In this document: in pieces, positions 18,381-27,735 of the stretch
Layout: each line of letters begins with the position of its first letter
How positions within the stretch are numbered: position 1 is the first letter of the stretch
Assembly (NCBI RefSeq): GCF_003050705.1
Contig: NZ_QAOG01000001.1
Coordinates: 851,105-915,104 of the forward strand
DNA length: 64,000 bases
Reading direction: 5' to 3'
DNA from: Sphingomonas aurantiaca
GTDB lineage: Bacteria > Pseudomonadota > Alphaproteobacteria > Sphingomonadales > Sphingomonadaceae
Translations under genes and position numbers: made by a program
The notes under the pieces: generated by a model
The model's input: the letters and a program-made list of their open reading frames with translations, nothing else
Databases searched by the model: none
Told to the model about the DNA's origin: nothing

Positions 18381-19721
18381 TCAGCGATCGCCGCGGCGGA
18401 CGATGATCCCAAACGAGGTCGTGACATATTGCCCGAGCGCGAGCTTCAGGTGATTGTCCGCCGAATAGGGCGGCACGTCGACATAGGCATCCTGCTGCGT
18501 GTCGCCGAGATCATATTTGATCTGCGCGACGAAATGCCCGCGCGAGACGAGATCGACCGCGAGCCGCTCGAAGTCGCGCCGCCGGAACAGGACGGTGCCG
18601 CCGCTGTCGATCGTCGCATCGTTCGAGGTGAGGTTGAGTTCGGTGGTGTGCACCGCAAGCCCGCCCGGATTGAGGCACTGGACCGCGTTGCGGACGAAAT
18701 CGAGGCCCGCCTCGATCGACCCCAGATGCTCGTACGCGCAGGAGGACCAGGTGAAATCGAACCCGCGCAGGTCGGCGGGAATCGCGTTCATGTCGGCCAC
18801 GCGGAACGCGACGTTCCGGTCGAAGACGTCGTCCGCGCAGATTTGGGGATAGCGAAGCTGGTCGAGCCCGTCGCTATGCTGGTTGGTCAGCGTCCAGTCG
18901 CGGCTGCGCGCGTCGTCCGAGGCGAGATCGGTCGCGACGACCGAGCATCCCATCGCCGCCATCGCCGCGGGCAGCGGCTCGATGCCGACGCCGAAGCCGA
19001 GACCGCGCGCGCCGGGCTTGAGCATGCCGTAGCGCTCGAGCGTCTGCAGGATGTAGACGAATTCCCATTGCTTGCGATGGCGGTGCTTGGCGAGTTTCAG
19101 CCGGTCGAGCCACAGGTCGTAGGCGGGCTCGTTGAACTGCGATGCGGTGCAGGTCTGCGAGACCGGATCGGCGAGCGTCGCCTTGCCGGGCGCGAGCAGC
19201 CGCGAGGCGCGGCGGAACACGCGCTGGCCGAAGATCGACTTGCGCGCCGCCTCGACCTGCTTCTCGAAATGCGGCTGGTGCGCGGCCGTTTCGAGCACGA
19301 CCCTGAACGACTGGGCGGCGGCATCGGTGTCGGAATAGAGATGCCCGAGCACCGCATATTGCATGCCGTCGACCGCATCGAACGTGAGGCGCATCGTGCC
19401 GCCGGCCGCGACGATCTCGCGCACCGCGATCGGCCAGGTCTTGATCGTCTCGGCGGGTCGCGATCCGTCGAGCGGCAACGCGTTCACGCGCACGACCATC
19501 GAGCCGAGCGTTGCGGTCAGGCCGGTGAAGACGAGCGAGCAGCGGACCGTCGCGCTGTCCAGCGCAATGTAGCGCGTATGAAAGACATAGGCCGGATCTT
19601 CCGAGGGTTCGGTGCCGCCAAGTCCTTGAATTCGGCTCGTTCGAGGGGGCCAGAAGTCGAACGGACCCGCGTCTATCTCAAGTGCTTCGGCGCTGGATGA
19701 CAAGGATGGCGTAGTTTGCAT
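18381..19721 (-). CDS. SAM-dependent methyltransferase with N-terminal beta-rich domain
   Basis: Protein of 446 residues. Residues about 240-340 are a class I methyltransferase core: LGFGVGIEPLPAAMAAMGCS (motif I with a Gly-rich loop, 241-260), VVATDLA with acidic Asp265, a FRVADMNAIPADL segment and FTWSSCAYEHLGSIEAGL, then LNPGGLAVHTTELNL. Residues 1-150 are strand-rich and unlike a methyltransferase; they may bind a glycan. The start is the ATG at 19721; no strong ribosome site is visible and the open frame extends upstream without good start codons. It is convergent with the capsule run and divergent from the 1414-residue gene. A sugar O-methyltransferase is the likely role (inference). 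Confidence 0.75.
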   Translation of the reverse strand: MQTTPSLSSSAEALEIDAGPFDFWPPRTSRIQGLGGTEPSEDPAYVFHTRYIALDSATVRCSLVFTGLTATLGSMVVRVNALPLDGSRPAETIKTWPIAVREIVAAGGTMRLTFDAVDGMQYAVLGHLYSDTDAAAQSFRVVLETAAHQPHFEKQVEAARKSIFGQRVFRRASRLLAPGKATLADPVSQTCTASQFNEPAYDLWLDRLKLAKHRHRKQWEFVYILQTLERYGMLKPGARGLGFGVGIEPLPAAMAAMGCSVVATDLASDDARSRDWTLTNQHSDGLDQLRYPQICADDVFDRNVAFRVADMNAIPADLRGFDFTWSSCAYEHLGSIEAGLDFVRNAVQCLNPGGLAVHTTELNLTSNDATIDSGGTVLFRRRDFERLAVDLVSRGHFVAQIKYDLGDTQQDAYVDVPPYSADNHLKLALGQYVTTSFGIIVRRGDR

Positions 19722-19867
19722 CAGCAGGTCGTAGCGGCGAAGGAGGAACGCGTCACGCGCTGAAGGAACGGTGCCCCAAAATTGTACGACTATACTTGGA
19801 TGGGTTGTATCCTTCGCCGGTCTTGATCTTATAGTAGGGCGATTCAGGCCCCAAATTAGAGAGATCG

Positions 19868-22800
19868 ATGAACAACGTATTCCGGACGGGCTTCGGTCGG
19901 TTGATGGGCGCCGCATCGAGGGCCGGGTCGGGATCGGGGGACCGAACGGTCCACCGGGTCGCAGGCGACGCCGCGCGCGACGCACGCGATTGGGCAGGCG
20001 CGATCGAGGCCTATCGCCGGCATGTCGCGCTCAATCCCGGCGATTTCGCGATCCATGTGCAGATGGGACACGCGCTGAAGGAGGCGCGCGATTTCACCGC
20101 GTCGATGGAGGCGTATCATGCCGCCTACAGGATCGATGCGCGCGATTCGGATCTGCTCGTCAACATCGGCCATCTGCACAAGATGCGGGGCCAGCAGGCG
20201 GCGGCGTGCTTCGCCTATGTCGCGAGCTATGCGCTGGACGCCAATGCCGATGCGGCGACCGAGCTCGAGGATCCGCTGCTGGCGGCGGACATCGCGGTCG
20301 CGCGCGGCGCCTTCTTCGCCGATCCGACGCGCGACCCGGTCGTTCTGACCGCCGATCTCCTGGCACCGGCGCCGACGCCGGATATCCCCGCGGACCCGAT
20401 GGCGGATCGAGCCGCGGAACCGGCTGCGGATCGCGGCGACGCCATCGCGCAATCGCCGCTATTCGACGAACGCTGGTACCGGCAGCGCTACGGGGTCGCC
20501 CCGGGCATGGACGCGGCGCAGCATTATGCGACGATCGGCGCTGCCGAGGGGCATGAGCCGCACCGTCTGTTCGACAGTCGCTTCTATCGATCGCAGGTGA
20601 TGGGCGACCTGCCGCCGGGCGCGAACCTGCTCGACCATTTCCTCAAGGTCGGCGGTCCGAACGGGCTCGATCCGCACCCGCTGTTTGCCGGGCGCTGGTA
20701 CCGCGAACGCCATCCCGAATCGGCTCGCGACGGTGCCATCCCCGTCCTTCATTACCTGACGCGCGCGGCAGACGAGGCGATCGCGCCGACGCCGCTGTTC
20801 GACGCGGCCCGCTACCGCGAGGCGATGCCCGACATCGGCGAGACCGAGACGGCGTTCGGCCATTATCTCGACCATGGCGATGCCGCGGACGTCACGCCGA
20901 TCGAGGGGTTCCAGGCCGCCCGCATCCTCGACACCTTCGGGGGATCGCCGGTCGGCGGCGAGAGCGCGCTGGAACTGTACGTGCACTTCATGGGTCGCGA
21001 CCAGGCGCTCGCCTGCGCCACCTTCGACTCGCTCGATCCGTCCGAGTTCGGCGTCCGGCCGCCGCCGCTTCGCCTCGAGCCGACGGCGCCCGCCGACGAG
21101 CGGATCGCCGCGGCCGATCGGCTGCTGCAGCGGCTGGTCGGGCGTATCGCGCCCGGCGCCGACGGCCCGTCCGCTGACCGGTATGCGATGGCCAAGCTCG
21201 AACTGCTGCGCCGCGATCCGGTGCTGCTCGATGCCGCGGTCCGCGACTTGCAGCACGCGACCGTGGCCGCCGCGAGCGAGGTGGTGGCGATGTTCGGCGT
21301 TCTGCCGCTTCACGCGGTCGCGCCCGGCGACGACCAAGACGGTTTTCCGCCCGCGGGGCTGCTCGAGCGCTACCGCGCCGGCCAGCGCGACCTGGCGCAC
21401 CGCTTCCGCCTCGATCACGACCGTGTCGGTGCGGTGACGGACGGGCCGAAAATCTCGATCCTGCTGCCAATCTATCGCTCGCCGGTGGTGTATCTGGAGC
21501 GGGCGATCCTGTCCGTCCTCGCCCAGACCTATGCCAATTGGGAATTGTGCATCGTCGACGACTGTTCGCGCGAGACCGCGTTGACCGACGTCGTGATGCG
21601 GTTCTGCGCGGCCGATCCGCGAATCACCTTCGCCGGTGCGCGCCGCAATGGCGGGATCGCGGCGGCCACCAACCGCGCGCTCGACCTCGCCACCGGCGAC
21701 TATATCGCGCTGTTCGATCATGACGACATGCTGACCGTCGATGCGCTCGAGATCGTCGCCCGGCGGATCGCGGCGGCGCCCGACACCGACTGGCTCTACA
21801 GCGACGAGTGCAAGATCGGGGTCGACGACCAGCCCGACGAACTGCTGACCAAGCCCGACTGGAGTCCGTCGCTGCTGATGTCGGTGATGTATACCGGGCA
21901 TCTCTCCGTCTATCGATCGAGCCTGGTCCGATCGGTCGGCGGCTTTCGCAGCGCCTATGATTTCTCGCAGGATTACGACCTCGCGCTGCGGATCTCGGAG
22001 ACCGCGCCGGTCGTCCACCACATCCGCGATGTCCTGTATGGCTGGCGCATGATCGAAGGGTCTGCGGCAAGCGGCGGCAAGCCCGAGGCGCGACGGACCA
22101 ATATCGGTGCGGTCCAGGCGGCAATGGATCGTCGCGGCTGGCATGGTCGCGCGGTCGCGCTGCCCGCATCGAATCGCGCGCAGGCAGACTATGCGGCGTT
22201 CGACCAGCTCGTCTCGATCATCATTCCGTCCGACGATGCCGGGCATATCGTCCGCGCGGTGATGTCGATCGTCGCATGGACCGGCTATGACCGGTACGAG
22301 ATCGTGATCGTCACCAATTCGCGGACCGCCGCGCAGTGTCGCGACTGGATCGACGGTCCGCGTATCCGCTTCGCGCTGTTCGATGCGCCGTATAATTTCT
22401 CGGCGAAATGCAATGCCGGTGCCGCGGTCGCGCAGGGCGAATATGTCGTCTTCCACAATGACGACGTGCTGGTCGTGTCGCACGACTGGATCGAGGCGCT
22501 GCTCGAGCAGCTCGTCCGGCCCGGCGTCGGCGGAGTCAGCCCCAAGCTGCTCTACGAGAATGGGCGCATCCAATATGCGGGCATGGCGGTCGGCCTGCGG
22601 CGACTGACGGGGACGACGTTCCACGCCTTCCCACGGCACAGTTCGACGCATTTCAACCTGGCCCAGTCGACCCGCGACGTCGGGCTGATGTGCGGCGCGT
22701 GTTGCGCGATGCCCACCGGGCTGTTCCGCGAGCTTGGCGGGTGGGATGCGCCGAACGTCGGCATCGCGCATTCGGACGTCGATCTCAGCCTGCGGATCCG

Positions 22801-24112
22801 CGAGGCCGGTTACCGGTTGGTCTATACGCCGCATGCCGAGCTGATCCATATCGGCCATGCCTCGATCGGCGGCGATGCCGACCTGCCGGCGGGATCGCGC
22901 TGGAAGAAGAGCAAGGCGGATATCTTCCTGCTCAAGCGCTTTCCGACGCTGATCGCGGACGATCCGTATTTCCCGCCGATGATGAGCGGGATCAGCTATG
23001 TCGATTCGCAGGAACCCTATCGGATCCACCCCGCCAGGGCGCGCTATACGGGCACCGGGCCGGACATCCTGATCGTCTCGCACGACCTGACCAACAGCGG
23101 CGCGCCGCGCGTTGCGGCGGACATGGCGATCGCGCTCAAACAGTCGGGCGCGTTCGTCGTGGTGACGTGCCCGACCGACGGGCCGATGCGCGCACGCCTG
23201 ACCGAGGCGGATATCCCCGTCATCATCGATTCGCTCGCGCTCACCGGCCATTCGAGCGTCCATGATTTTGCGCGCAACTTCGATACCGTCATCGTCAACA
23301 CGGTGATCGGCTGGCGAGTCGTCCAGCAGCTCGATGCCGAAACCGAGGTGCGCTGGTACATCCATGAATCCGGGCTGATCGACGATATGGTGCGCGATAC
23401 GCACGGATTTGGCGCGACGCTGGCATCGGCGCGCAACATCCTCGCGGTCAGCACGCGAACCGCGGCAGTGCTGCGCCGGCACGGCGTCGCGTCGCGCCTG
23501 CTGGAAACCGGGATCGCCGATCCGAAGCCCTTATATCCGATCCCGGCGCAGACCGACCGCGTCCGGATCGGCGTGTTCGGGTCGTTCGAGCCGCGCAAGG
23601 GGCAGGATATCGCCGCGCAGGCCTTTGCGATGATCCCGCCCCGCATACGCGCGGGCGCCGCGCTCAATTTCTACGGTCGCGATCACGATCCCGATTTCCA
23701 GGACAAGGTCCGCCATACGTGGCAGCACCAGGAGGGTATCCACTTCCACGGCGAGAAGGGGCATCCGGACTATTGGCATTGCCTCGCCGACATGGACATC
23801 GTGCTGGTCCCGTCGCGCGACGATCCGCTCCCGCTGGTCGCGTCCGACGCGCTGGCGCTGGGCAAGACGATCGTGTGCAGTGACTGCACGGGGACGTCGG
23901 ATTATATCGAGCATGAGGTGTCGGGCTTCGTCTATCCGACCGCGCGGATCGCCGATCTTGCCGCGCTGCTGACCCGGTTGATCGAGGATCGCGCCCTGCG
24001 CGAATCGGTGCGTGCGCCGGCGCGGGCGGTGTACGAGGCGATGTTCACGATGGAGGCGTTCACCGCGCGGCTGTCGGAGCGGATCGCCGCTGCGCCCGTC
24101 GGAGCGGCGTGA
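19868..24112 (+). CDS. giant glycosyltransferase: TPR, four WYR repeats, two GT2 domains, one GT4
   Basis: Protein of 1414 residues. In order: TPR-like helices at about 30-130 (VQMGHALKEARDF, VNIGHLHKMRGQQ); four repeats about 37 residues apart starting LFDERWYRQRY (199), LFDSRFYRSQV (234), LFAGRWYRERH (272) and LFDAARYREAM (310); a helical linker; a first GT2 (ISILLPIYRSP at 529, LFDHDDML at 615-622); a second GT2 (VSIIIPSDD near 782, FHNDDVLV near 865); and a GT4-like domain (ILIVSHDLTNSGAPRVAADM near 1065, GVFGSFEPRKGQD, then LVPSRDDPLPLVASDAL). No membrane helix is evident. It probably assembles several linkages of a surface glycan. The next gene overlaps its stop. Confidence 0.82.
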   Translation: MNNVFRTGFGRLMGAASRAGSGSGDRTVHRVAGDAARDARDWAGAIEAYRRHVALNPGDFAIHVQMGHALKEARDFTASMEAYHAAYRIDARDSDLLVNIGHLHKMRGQQAAACFAYVASYALDANADAATELEDPLLAADIAVARGAFFADPTRDPVVLTADLLAPAPTPDIPADPMADRAAEPAADRGDAIAQSPLFDERWYRQRYGVAPGMDAAQHYATIGAAEGHEPHRLFDSRFYRSQVMGDLPPGANLLDHFLKVGGPNGLDPHPLFAGRWYRERHPESARDGAIPVLHYLTRAADEAIAPTPLFDAARYREAMPDIGETETAFGHYLDHGDAADVTPIEGFQAARILDTFGGSPVGGESALELYVHFMGRDQALACATFDSLDPSEFGVRPPPLRLEPTAPADERIAAADRLLQRLVGRIAPGADGPSADRYAMAKLELLRRDPVLLDAAVRDLQHATVAAASEVVAMFGVLPLHAVAPGDDQDGFPPAGLLERYRAGQRDLAHRFRLDHDRVGAVTDGPKISILLPIYRSPVVYLERAILSVLAQTYANWELCIVDDCSRETALTDVVMRFCAADPRITFAGARRNGGIAAATNRALDLATGDYIALFDHDDMLTVDALEIVARRIAAAPDTDWLYSDECKIGVDDQPDELLTKPDWSPSLLMSVMYTGHLSVYRSSLVRSVGGFRSAYDFSQDYDLALRISETAPVVHHIRDVLYGWRMIEGSAASGGKPEARRTNIGAVQAAMDRRGWHGRAVALPASNRAQADYAAFDQLVSIIIPSDDAGHIVRAVMSIVAWTGYDRYEIVIVTNSRTAAQCRDWIDGPRIRFALFDAPYNFSAKCNAGAAVAQGEYVVFHNDDVLVVSHDWIEALLEQLVRPGVGGVSPKLLYENGRIQYAGMAVGLRRLTGTTFHAFPRHSSTHFNLAQSTRDVGLMCGACCAMPTGLFRELGGWDAPNVGIAHSDVDLSLRIREAGYRLVYTPHAELIHIGHASIGGDADLPAGSRWKKSKADIFLLKRFPTLIADDPYFPPMMSGISYVDSQEPYRIHPARARYTGTGPDILIVSHDLTNSGAPRVAADMAIALKQSGAFVVVTCPTDGPMRARLTEADIPVIIDSLALTGHSSVHDFARNFDTVIVNTVIGWRVVQQLDAETEVRWYIHESGLIDDMVRDTHGFGATLASARNILAVSTRTAAVLRRHGVASRLLETGIADPKPLYPIPAQTDRVRIGVFGSFEPRKGQDIAAQAFAMIPPRIRAGAALNFYGRDHDPDFQDKVRHTWQHQEGIHFHGEKGHPDYWHCLADMDIVLVPSRDDPLPLVASDALALGKTIVCSDCTGTSDYIEHEVSGFVYPTARIADLAALLTRLIEDRALRESVRAPARAVYEAMFTMEAFTARLSERIAAAPVGAA

Positions 24113-26229
24113 TCGCAGCGGAGGATGGCGCCGCCGCGCTGGCGGCGCGCGCCGATCAGGCGCGCGATCGTCGCGACTGGCTGGAGGCGGCGGAGGCCTA
24201 TCGCGGGGTGCTGCGCGTCCAGCCGCGCAACGCCGGGCTTTGGGTGCAGCTGGGCCATGCGCTGAAGGAATCGGGCGGCCTTCAGGCGGCGGGCGATGCG
24301 TATCGGCGCGCGCTGTCGATCGACCGGTTCAGCGCCGATACGCATTTGCAGCTCGGGCATCTGCTCAAGATGCAGGACGATCGTGCGGGCGCGATCGCAG
24401 CCTATGCGCAGGCGCTGCGGCTCGATCCGCAGCTGGAGTCCGCGCTCGGCGAACTCGTCCATCTCGGTGCGCGCAACCGGATCCCGGCGGCAGCGATCGA
24501 TCGCGAGGCGATGTGGCGGCGGCTCGATGCCGTGGCGGAGGCGCTGGCCGACGCGAACGATGCGCTGCGCGCCTGGATCGGGACCTCGGCCTATCCGATG
24601 GCGGCGTATGACCGGTTCCGCGCGGATGTCGCGATCCGGCCACCACCGCCCGTGCCTGGGGGCGACGATCCCTTGCCGCCGATCACGCTGGCGATCGACT
24701 GCGGCGGGGCGACGGCAACCGCGGTCCGCGCCACCTTGACCGGCTTGCTCGATCAGTCGGATCTGTCTTGGGCGGCGCGACTGGTGGACGCGGCCGGGAT
24801 CGCCGATCATCCCGTGGCGAGCATGACGCTCACCGATCCGCGGATCGGGTTCGATGGTCCCGGCGATCACCCGCTAAGCGCCGGGCTGACGATCGCTATC
24901 GATGCGGGCACGATCCTGCATCCGCATGCGCTGGCGTGGGTGCGCTATGTCGCGCTGCGGTCGGGCGCGGGGGCGGTGACGTGCGATCACGACCATGTGC
25001 GGCGCCACTGGGCGCGCGGGCAGCGTCATGCCGATCCCGTCCTGTACGGAGTCGATGATCCGTCGTTGCGCGCGGCGGTCCCGCCCCGGCTGGTGGCGGT
25101 ACGCGGTGATCTCGCGGGGATGCCGTCCAGCGGCGGCACGCGCTCGGGCGCCGATGGGCGCGCCGCGATGCTCCACGCCGCGCGGGCGGCGCAGGCGCGG
25201 GTTGCGCATGTTCCGCGTATCCTCGCCTCGATGCTCGATGAGGGGGGGGAGCGCCTGGCCGCGCCCGATGCGGCGGTAATCGCATCAGGCACGTCCGACG
25301 CGCGGCGATCGCGAATCGCCATCATCGTGCCGACGCGCGATCACGCGGCGATGCTGGCCGAGGCGATCGACAGCCTGATCGCGACCGCGGCGATACCCGA
25401 CCGGATCCTTTTCGTAATCGTCGACAATCGGAGCCGGGAGGCGGCGACGCAGGCGTTGCTTGCCGCGCGCGCCTTGCGGTCCGATCATGCCGTCGTCACG
25501 ATGGACGAACCGTTCAACTGGTCGCGCGCGAACATGCTCGGCATCGCCGACCCGCGTGTGGCGGACTGCGACCTGCTGGTGTTCGCGAACAACGACGTCG
25601 TGATGCTGACGCAGGGCTGGGACGTCGAACTCGACCGATTGCTGGCCGATCCGCCGTGCGGGATCGTCGGTGCACGACTGCTCTACCCCGACATGACGGT
25701 GCAGCATGCGGGCATCGTGCTCGGGACGGGCGAGGGGCTGCCGCTGCACGCCGGGCGGCATGCGGCGTTCGACGACCCGGGGCCGGGCGCGCGATACGTG
25801 ACGCAGCATGATGCGGCGGCGGTGACCGGCGCGTTCCTGGCGATGCGACGCGAGGTGCTCGCTGAGATTGGCGGGTTCGACTGCGCCCGCCTGCCGATCG
25901 CGTATAACGACATCGACGTCTGCCTTCGCGCGCGCGCGGCGGGATACCGGGTGCGCTATTGCCCGCAGATCGAGCTGCTCCACCATGAATCGAAGACTCG
26001 CGGTCGCACGCGGACCGTGGACGAGGCGGCGTGGGACGATGCCGAGCTCGCGGACATCCATGCGACCTGGGGTGACGCACTCACGATCGACCCAAGCATC
26101 AATCCGCAATGGGCGCTGGGCGGCGCGGCGTTCGATGGCCTGCGCGAGCCGGGCATGAGCGAGATTCTCGCGTTCATCGACCGGTCGGCGGCGCCCGATC
26201 CGTGGCGCGTGACGAAGCTGCGGCCTTAG
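24109..26229 (+). CDS. TPR-containing GT2 glycosyltransferase
   Basis: Protein of 706 residues starting at the GTG at 24109 (GGAG at 24101), overlapping the previous stop. Residues 8-112 form three TPR-like units (VQLGHALKESGGLQAAGDAY, LQLGHLLKMQDDRAGAIAAY) that resemble the N-terminus of the upstream 1414-residue protein, so the two share ancestry. Residues about 120-390 include a degenerate GT-A-like region. Residues about 400-660 are a GT2 domain: IAIIVPTRDHAAMLAEAID, FANNDVVMLTQGW, GIVGARLLYPDMTVQHAG and YNDIDVCLRARAAGYRV. It ends the polysaccharide locus. Confidence 0.82.
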   Translation: MIAAEDGAAALAARADQARDRRDWLEAAEAYRGVLRVQPRNAGLWVQLGHALKESGGLQAAGDAYRRALSIDRFSADTHLQLGHLLKMQDDRAGAIAAYAQALRLDPQLESALGELVHLGARNRIPAAAIDREAMWRRLDAVAEALADANDALRAWIGTSAYPMAAYDRFRADVAIRPPPPVPGGDDPLPPITLAIDCGGATATAVRATLTGLLDQSDLSWAARLVDAAGIADHPVASMTLTDPRIGFDGPGDHPLSAGLTIAIDAGTILHPHALAWVRYVALRSGAGAVTCDHDHVRRHWARGQRHADPVLYGVDDPSLRAAVPPRLVAVRGDLAGMPSSGGTRSGADGRAAMLHAARAAQARVAHVPRILASMLDEGGERLAAPDAAVIASGTSDARRSRIAIIVPTRDHAAMLAEAIDSLIATAAIPDRILFVIVDNRSREAATQALLAARALRSDHAVVTMDEPFNWSRANMLGIADPRVADCDLLVFANNDVVMLTQGWDVELDRLLADPPCGIVGARLLYPDMTVQHAGIVLGTGEGLPLHAGRHAAFDDPGPGARYVTQHDAAAVTGAFLAMRREVLAEIGGFDCARLPIAYNDIDVCLRARAAGYRVRYCPQIELLHHESKTRGRTRTVDEAAWDDAELADIHATWGDALTIDPSINPQWALGGAAFDGLREPGMSEILAFIDRSAAPDPWRVTKLRP

Positions 26230-26283
26230 CAAAACCGCGAGGCGGCGGGAGCGAAACGGGGGGCGGGCCGTTACACAGGCGTA

Positions 26284-27108
26284 ATGGCCACTCCCGATCG
26301 CACCGCACCGCAGGACGATGTCGACGACCTCAAGGCCGCCGACGCGAAGGACCTGCACCGCGCGGTGCGCGAGGCGGGGCAGGAGGAACTCGACCGGCCT
26401 GTTTCGTCGTTGTTCTTTTCCGGCCTCGCGGCGGGGATGGCGATCGCGAGCTCGCTGATTGCGGAGGGCGCGTTGCACGCGGCGCTGCCCGATACGCCGT
26501 GGCGCACGCTCATCGTGTCGCTCGGCTATCCGATCGGGTTTCTCGTCGTCATTCTCGGGCGGATGCAGTTGTTTACCGAGAGCACGATCAGCGCGACGCT
26601 GCCGCTGGTGACCAAGCCCTCGGGCTGGGCTCTACGGAGGACTCTGCGGCTCTGGACTGTCGTGCTCGGGGCCAATCTGCTGGGGACCGCGCTGGCCGCG
26701 GGGATGATCGCGGCGGGGCTGCTCGGCAGCAGTGAGTTGCGCACCGCGATGATCGAGGTGTCGTCAGCGATCACCGAGCTGTCGGCCGGCGCGACGTTCG
26801 TCAACGCGATCCCCGCGGGGTTCATGATCGCGATCCTTGCCTGGTCGTTGCCCAATGCGCGCGGGCAGGCGTTCCAGGTCATCGCCGCGATCACCTATGT
26901 CGTCGCGATCGGCGGGTTCAGCCACTCGGTCGTCGGCGCGGTCGAGGCGTGGCTGCTGCTGTTCGTCGGCGAGACCGGCGTCGTGCAGACGCTCGGCGGG
27001 CTGATGCTGCCGGCGATCCTCGGCAACCTGTTGGGCGGTGCGGGGTTGTTCGCCCTGCTGGCGCATGCGCAGGTGCGCGGCGAGATGAACGGGCGGGACG
27101 AAAACTGA
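26284..27108 (+). CDS. formate/nitrite-transporter (FNT) family protein
   Basis: Protein of 274 residues with a charged cytoplasmic N-terminus (1-40) and six hydrophobic segments. FNT features are FFSGLAAGMAIASSLIAEG after the first re-entrant region, LGRMQLFTESTISATLPL, WTVVLGANLLGTALAA and FVNAIPAGFMIAILAW followed by IGGFSHSVVGAVEAW. The family are pentameric anion channels; this one is of the YfdC-like branch, whose substrate is not settled. Its TGA overlaps the ATG of the PAP2 gene, so the two are co-transcribed. Confidence 0.82.
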   Translation: MATPDRTAPQDDVDDLKAADAKDLHRAVREAGQEELDRPVSSLFFSGLAAGMAIASSLIAEGALHAALPDTPWRTLIVSLGYPIGFLVVILGRMQLFTESTISATLPLVTKPSGWALRRTLRLWTVVLGANLLGTALAAGMIAAGLLGSSELRTAMIEVSSAITELSAGATFVNAIPAGFMIAILAWSLPNARGQAFQVIAAITYVVAIGGFSHSVVGAVEAWLLLFVGETGVVQTLGGLMLPAILGNLLGGAGLFALLAHAQVRGEMNGRDEN

Positions 27109-27728
27109 TGGGCAAGATCGAACGGGCCGCCAAGGCGGTCGCGACCGCGGATCGCGACGTGACGCTGAAGGCCGCCGAACAGCGCGAGCGGCCGGTCGTC
27201 AAGGCCACCGGGTTACTCGCCGAGATCGGCGACCAGCCCCAGCTCGTCGCGACCTCGATCGGGACCGCGGTGATCGGGCTGATCGCGCGGCGTCCCGACA
27301 TGATCCGCGGCGGCCTGCGGATGCTCGCGGCGCATGCCGCGGCGACCTTCGTCAAATCGGCGATCAAGAGCTCGATCGACCGTACGCGTCCCGAACAGGC
27401 GATCGAAGACGGCAAGGCGAAGTTCGAGCCGGGCGACAGCGACGACCATGAACAGACCTCGTTCCCCTCGGGGCATACCGCGGGCGCGGTCGCAGTCGCA
27501 CGCGCGGCGTCGCGCGACATTGGCGGGGCAGGCGCGCCGGCCGCGGTGATCAGCGGCATGGTCGCGGTCGCGCAACCGCTCACCGGCAAGCATTACCTCT
27601 CCGACCTCGTCGTCGGCGCCGCGGTCGGCTGGATCGCCGAGGCGCTCGTCAGCGCGGTGTTCGACCGCGTCGCACCGGTCATCGAAGCACAGGTCGCGAC
27701 CGGCCCGGCCGCGGACGCGAACGCGTAG
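27108..27728 (+). CDS. PAP2-family phosphatase-like membrane protein
   Basis: Protein of 206 residues. Motif 1 is KSSIDRTRP (Lys87 to Pro95), motif 2 is SFPSGHT (118-124) and motif 3 is GKHYLSD (160-166). The histidines and aspartate are in place, but the position that is Arg in the canonical motif 3 (six residues before His162) is Gln156. Hydrophobic segments flank the motifs. PAP2 enzymes dephosphorylate lipid phosphates such as undecaprenyl pyrophosphate or phosphatidate in the membrane. It overlaps the FNT gene by the sequence TGATG. Confidence 0.78.
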   Translation: MGKIERAAKAVATADRDVTLKAAEQRERPVVKATGLLAEIGDQPQLVATSIGTAVIGLIARRPDMIRGGLRMLAAHAAATFVKSAIKSSIDRTRPEQAIEDGKAKFEPGDSDDHEQTSFPSGHTAGAVAVARAASRDIGGAGAPAAVISGMVAVAQPLTGKHYLSDLVVGAAVGWIAEALVSAVFDRVAPVIEAQVATGPAADANA

Positions 27729-27735
27729 CGCCGGG

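Noticed and set aside
19805..19835. Promoter-like TTGTAT and TATAGT before the 1414-residue gene
   Set aside because: The 19-base spacing and weak -35 make it indistinguishable from chance in an AT-richer spacer; noted only as a place to look.
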